Below, piece after piece: positions 61,220 through 64,000 of a DNA stretch of 64,000 nucleotides. The notes under the pieces are model-generated. The model ran no database searches and was not told the DNA's origin. It was given only the letters and a program-made list of their open reading frames with translations. Each line of letters begins with the position of its first letter. The stretch's first letter is position 1. The position numbers were made by a program, and so were the translations under genes. This stretch comes from Bacteroides mediterraneensis. GTDB lineage: Bacteria; Bacteroidota; Bacteroidia; Bacteroidales; Bacteroidaceae. The stretch spans positions 658,322 to 722,321 of the forward strand of contig NZ_LT635783.1 of the NCBI RefSeq assembly GCF_900128455.1. The letters run 5' to 3'.

Positions 61220-61837
61220 ATGAAGCGGTTGATATGGTTGATGATTGCTTGGTGCTTCTGGGCGGGAAGTATTCGGGCCAGTGAACCGGTACCCAGTGGA
61301 TTCACACACATGGAGCGAAATCATGTCAGGGTACAGACTCCGGGTTTGTTTGCCAAAGGAAACCGTTTTGAAATCCATCTGGAATGTCTGGCCGATTCGC
61401 AATTCTGCTTTCCGCTCCGTAATGGGAAAGTGATTTCGGGTTACGGTAGCCGGGGCGGACATTCGGGAGCAGATATCAAGACGAAAGCCAATGATTCCAT
61501 CGTGTGCGTATTCGATGGGGTGGTACGGATGGCGAAGCATTACGGAGGATATGGAAAAGTCATTGTGGTGCGTCATGCCAACGGACTGGAGACTGTGTAC
61601 AGCCATAATTCCAAGAACTTGGTGGCGTCGGGAGATACCGTAAAGGCAGGGCAGGTCATTGCATTGACCGGGAGGTCGGGACGTGCCACTACCGAACATC
61701 TGCATTTTGAACTGCGGGTGAACGGACAGCATTTCAGTCCCGGACTCTTGTTCAATATGCAGACGCGTCAGCCTCTGAAACGTACTCTGATTTGTACAAA
61801 GTCGGGTAGACATGTAAAATTGCAACCTAAAAAATAA
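61220..61837 (+). CDS. M23-family (LytM) metallopeptidase
   Basis: This is an exported peptidoglycan endopeptidase of 205 residues. After a signal peptide (LIWLMIAWCFWAGSIRA) the LytM domain has the zinc ligands in HSGADIKTKANDS (His and Asp) and HLHFELRVNG, with GYGSRGGHSG and LTGRSGRATTEH around them. The start ATG at 61220 lies one base after the previous stop codon; an upstream in-frame ATG would lie inside the B3/B4 gene. It probably cleaves peptide cross-links in the wall. No known activator (EnvC-type coiled coil) is attached. Confidence 0.92.
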   Translation: MKRLIWLMIAWCFWAGSIRASEPVPSGFTHMERNHVRVQTPGLFAKGNRFEIHLECLADSQFCFPLRNGKVISGYGSRGGHSGADIKTKANDSIVCVFDGVVRMAKHYGGYGKVIVVRHANGLETVYSHNSKNLVASGDTVKAGQVIALTGRSGRATTEHLHFELRVNGQHFSPGLLFNMQTRQPLKRTLICTKSGRHVKLQPKK

Positions 61838-61844
61838 GCAGATT

Positions 61845-62039
61845 ATGGATATTGAAAAGATATTGACCGAAGGGATTGTCTTTAAAGGAGGAAAATCTTC
61901 GGACGGAAAGAAAAAGGAAGAGAAAGTAAAGACGAAGGCCAAGAAGAAAACGTATATTACCGGACTTCATGGCTCGGGTTCTGCCAAGATGAAGGCTGAA
62001 TATCGTCGCCGGAGAGCCAACCGTCACAAACAGGGTTGA
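61845..62039 (+). CDS. Small basic protein of unknown function
   Basis: I do not recognise a family. The 64-residue protein is Lys/Arg/Gly-rich. It starts with MDIEKILTEGIVFKGGKSS, has a lysine-rich stretch (KKKEEKVKTKAKKKTY) and ends with KMKAEYRRRRANRHKQG, a pattern like a nucleic-acid-binding tail. It follows the M23 gene by seven bases and may be co-transcribed with it. A nucleic-acid role is inferred from charge only. Confidence 0.65.
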   Translation: MDIEKILTEGIVFKGGKSSDGKKKEEKVKTKAKKKTYITGLHGSGSAKMKAEYRRRRANRHKQG

Positions 62040-62108
62040 ACGGTTTGGATATGAGAATTAAAGCGAGATGAGTGTATCAAATAAATTGTAGAATTAAAAA
62101 AGAAGATT

Positions 62109-62642
62109 ATGAGAAAGTTATTTTTGCTCGTAGTGATTGTCATGGCTGCCATTTCGGCCAGTGCACAGGAAGGTGTGTATCTGGGAGGTGGTATCAGCTT
62201 GTGGAGAAACAATGATGTGGATAAAACATCGTTCTCCATCACGCCGGATGTAGGTTATAACCTGAGTAAGCAATGGGCTGTAGGTGTAGAACTGGCCTAT
62301 GCGCATAAAGGGTATGACGGAGAGCTTGAGGTTAGTTCCAATGCGTTTGCATTGGCTCCGTATGCACGTTATTCATTCTATGAAAACAAAATCGTGCGCC
62401 TGTTTCTGGATATGGGATTCGGTTTCTCTACTTACAAGGCAAAACATGCCGATTCTGTCAACGGTTTTGAGATTGGCGTAAAGCCGGGTCTGGCCTTGAA
62501 GTTGAACGACCATTTCAGCTTCATTACGAAAGTCGGTTTTGCCGGTTACCGTGATGATTATTATCGTGATTTGGAGGGTAATGGATTTGGTGTCGGCCTG
62601 GATATGGAAAACATTTCCATTGGCATCGATTACGAATTCTAA
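62109..62642 (+). CDS. Outer-membrane beta-barrel protein (OmpX/OmpW-like)
   Basis: This is a small predicted outer-membrane barrel of 177 residues. A signal peptide (MRKLFLLVVIVMAAISASAQ) is followed by alternating amphipathic strands such as FALAPYARYSFYENKIVRLF and NISIGIDYEF. The C-terminal Phe fits outer-membrane insertion by BAM. Its function is unknown; porin-like or adhesion roles are the general possibilities. It is monocistronic and followed by a strong terminator. Confidence 0.88.
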   Translation: MRKLFLLVVIVMAAISASAQEGVYLGGGISLWRNNDVDKTSFSITPDVGYNLSKQWAVGVELAYAHKGYDGELEVSSNAFALAPYARYSFYENKIVRLFLDMGFGFSTYKAKHADSVNGFEIGVKPGLALKLNDHFSFITKVGFAGYRDDYYRDLEGNGFGVGLDMENISIGIDYEF

Positions 62643-62667
62643 GAAATAACATTTAAAACCTTGTGAG

Positions 62668-62712
62668 AAGGGAGCAAAAAGAGGCAAAAACTTCTTTTTT
62701 GCTCCCTTTTTA
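62668..62712 (+). terminator. Terminator after the outer-membrane protein gene
   Basis: AAGGGAGCAAAAA (62668-62680) pairs with TTTTTTGCTCCCTT (62695-62708), followed by TTTTTA. Confidence 0.85.
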
Positions 62713-62766
62713 TTTGTATCTCCGCTTTATCTTCTTAAATTTGTGTAATTCATCTATTTTAATCTT

Positions 62767-63405
62767 ATGAAACGAATTGCATGTATAGTGGCTTGTTTGT
62801 TCACTGTGTTGACAATGGCCGCGCAGACGAAGGTAACCTGGAGTATGAAATTAGGACTGGGTATGAGTACTTGGATGGGGAAAGATGCGGGAGATGCTTC
62901 TCCGTTGTTTAATCAGAAAGTAGGAGTGGGGATTGATGTACCGTTGAGTGGAGTCGTTTCCTTTCAGACCGGATTGAACTGGGTATCGAAAGGGGCTAGT
63001 ATGGATGCGGACATTGTGGAAGCCAACACTCAAAATGAGGTGAGCGTGCATGTAAATCAGAATTACTTTGAGATGCCCTTGTTGGCAGCCTTTCATGTGG
63101 GAACCGCATCCAACTTTGACATGGTATTTACTGTAGGTCCGTATCTGGCTTATGGAGTGAACGGCAAGCGGGATATCGACATTGACGATTTGACCGTCTC
63201 TTATAATACATTTGGTGATTCGAAAGTTGAAGAAGAAGTGATTCCGGGCTTGCGCCGTTTCGATGCCGGATTGCTTGGAGGCGTCGCACTGGATTTCCCG
63301 CGCTGGACGGTAGGGCTTGACGGAGAATTCGGTCTTTGTAAGCTGGCCAGCTATTCAAAGACACGTAACCTTGCTTTCTTCTTTACCGCCGCCTATAAGT
63401 TTTAA
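62767..63405 (+). CDS. PorT-like outer-membrane beta-barrel protein
   Basis: This 212-residue predicted outer-membrane barrel has a signal peptide (CIVACLFTVLTMAAQ). It then shows beta-rich segments such as GVVSFQTGLNWVSKGASMD, EMPLLAAFHVG and FFFTAAYKF at the C-terminus. The family resembles the beta-barrel/PorT-type proteins common in Bacteroidales (PF13568-like), usually of unknown role. Its stop codon overlaps the convergent MFS stop by four bases. Confidence 0.86.
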   Translation: MKRIACIVACLFTVLTMAAQTKVTWSMKLGLGMSTWMGKDAGDASPLFNQKVGVGIDVPLSGVVSFQTGLNWVSKGASMDADIVEANTQNEVSVHVNQNYFEMPLLAAFHVGTASNFDMVFTVGPYLAYGVNGKRDIDIDDLTVSYNTFGDSKVEEEVIPGLRRFDAGLLGGVALDFPRWTVGLDGEFGLCKLASYSKTRNLAFFFTAAYKF

Positions 63406-64000
63406 TGCTTAGAGGGGCGATGAATGCTGGACAGTCTGTACCTTTTCTTGGTGGGCAGACTGTGCAGCATTTTCAGGGCTGCCAGATGACGGTCGCGCCA
63501 TATCCGGTAGCTGACGACAATCACCAGAAAAACCGTTCCGATGATGCAAACCCAGCCGAACAGTTCTTTCAGGCTGGTCAGCATGGTCTGGGTATTGACT
63601 TCGTTGTAGAGTTGCATGAGAGAGGCATTGGGAATCGACTCTGTGAGGTCATCCAAATCACGGCTCAGCAATGCCCAGTTGTCCAGCTGGAGATGTTTCA
63701 TCCAGCGGTTCAATATGGCACTGCCCAGCGGGGTGGCAATACTGGTGCGGATGAAGCTGAGCACGCACAGTGACTGGAAGAAATGTTTGAACGGAATGTG
63801 CTTGGCCACGTAGATGGTCAGTGCGATGTAGAGAATCCCGTGCCCGATTCCTTTCAGAAAGTTCGGCAAGTACAGGCTTTCAATGTTCAAGTCTGGATAA
63901 ATCAGGAAATACATGTAGTACTGGTACACGACAATCAGTGTGAATCCTACTGAAATCAACAGTTTATATCCTTTTTTCAGTACGGCCTGCCGGAAGAAGA
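63402..64000 (-). CDS. MFS transporter, C-terminal part (cut by window edge)
   Basis: This is the C-terminal part of a second major facilitator exporter, running off the right edge upstream. The visible part holds about five hydrophobic segments and the tail AALKMLHSLPTKKRYRLSSIHRPSKH-type basic end, of which the last residues are seen. The N-terminus is missing, so an apparent TTG start at 63959 is not real; the frame stays open to the edge. It is similar in style to the MFS pump at the left edge, and may likewise belong to an HlyD/TolC exporter. Confidence 0.7.
   Translation of the reverse strand, partial: FFRQAVLKKGYKLLISVGFTLIVVYQYYMYFLIYPDLNIESLYLPNFLKGIGHGILYIALTIYVAKHIPFKHFFQSLCVLSFIRTSIATPLGSAILNRWMKHLQLDNWALLSRDLDDLTESIPNASLMQLYNEVNTQTMLTSLKELFGWVCIIGTVFLVIVVSYRIWRDRHLAALKMLHSLPTKKRYRLSSIHRPSKH

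Overview
The window is a stretch of Bacteroidales chromosome, most likely Bacteroides or Phocaeicola. Evidence for this: a SusC/SusD pair, GLPGLI and DUF4369 proteins, Bacteroidetes-type promoters (-7 box TAnnTTTG, sometimes with a TTTG-like -33 box), few Shine-Dalgarno sites, and many signal peptides ending in a lipobox or in SAQ/SQ. Gene order is dense, with short operons on both strands. No rRNA, CRISPR array, complete integrase or transposase was seen. The only RNA gene found is a tRNA-Leu(CAA).

Layout. 1-4.0 kb: a TolC/HlyD/MFS drug-efflux operon (MFS cut by the left edge) divergent from an AraC regulator. 4.0-15.7 kb: mostly core genes (thioesterase, O-acetylhomoserine sulfhydrylase, iron alcohol dehydrogenase, pnp, a DUF4369/thioredoxin-fold lipoprotein, greA, a HIT protein, a TonB receptor, mannose-1-phosphate guanylyltransferase). 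A 144-bp MITE-like element lies in the greA leader. 15.9-22.1 kb: tRNA-Leu followed by an AT-rich segment with a GLPGLI protein and outer-membrane receptor divergent from a two-component system; it looks like an island. 22.3-25.1 kb: an acetyltransferase, a small lipoprotein and a GH29 fucosidase-like protein that lacks the middle of its catalytic domain.

25.2-31.8 kb: a tight six-gene operon that takes up and activates sulfate (cysQ, SLC13 permease, cysC, cysD, cysN) and ends in a sulfotransferase. No sulfite-forming reductase accompanies it, so the genes read as a sulfonation pathway: sulfate import, ATP sulfurylase, APS kinase, sulfonate transfer, then PAP removal by CysQ. 31.9-39.1 kb: an amino-acid permease and an RND efflux operon. 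39.1-46.0 kb: a minimal polysaccharide-utilisation locus (SusC, SusD, GH43 lipoprotein) with no regulator beside it.

46.1-63.4 kb: housekeeping genes (rsgA, frr, pyrH, a MATE exporter, birA, yraN, tadA, pssA/psd, nnrDE, hpt, adk, obg, pgeF, an M23 peptidase) mixed with small Bacteroidales-type proteins and two outer-membrane barrels. A second MFS exporter is cut by the right edge. Two unusual intergenic repeat arrays (22.9 kb and 54.4 kb) are not explained by genes.
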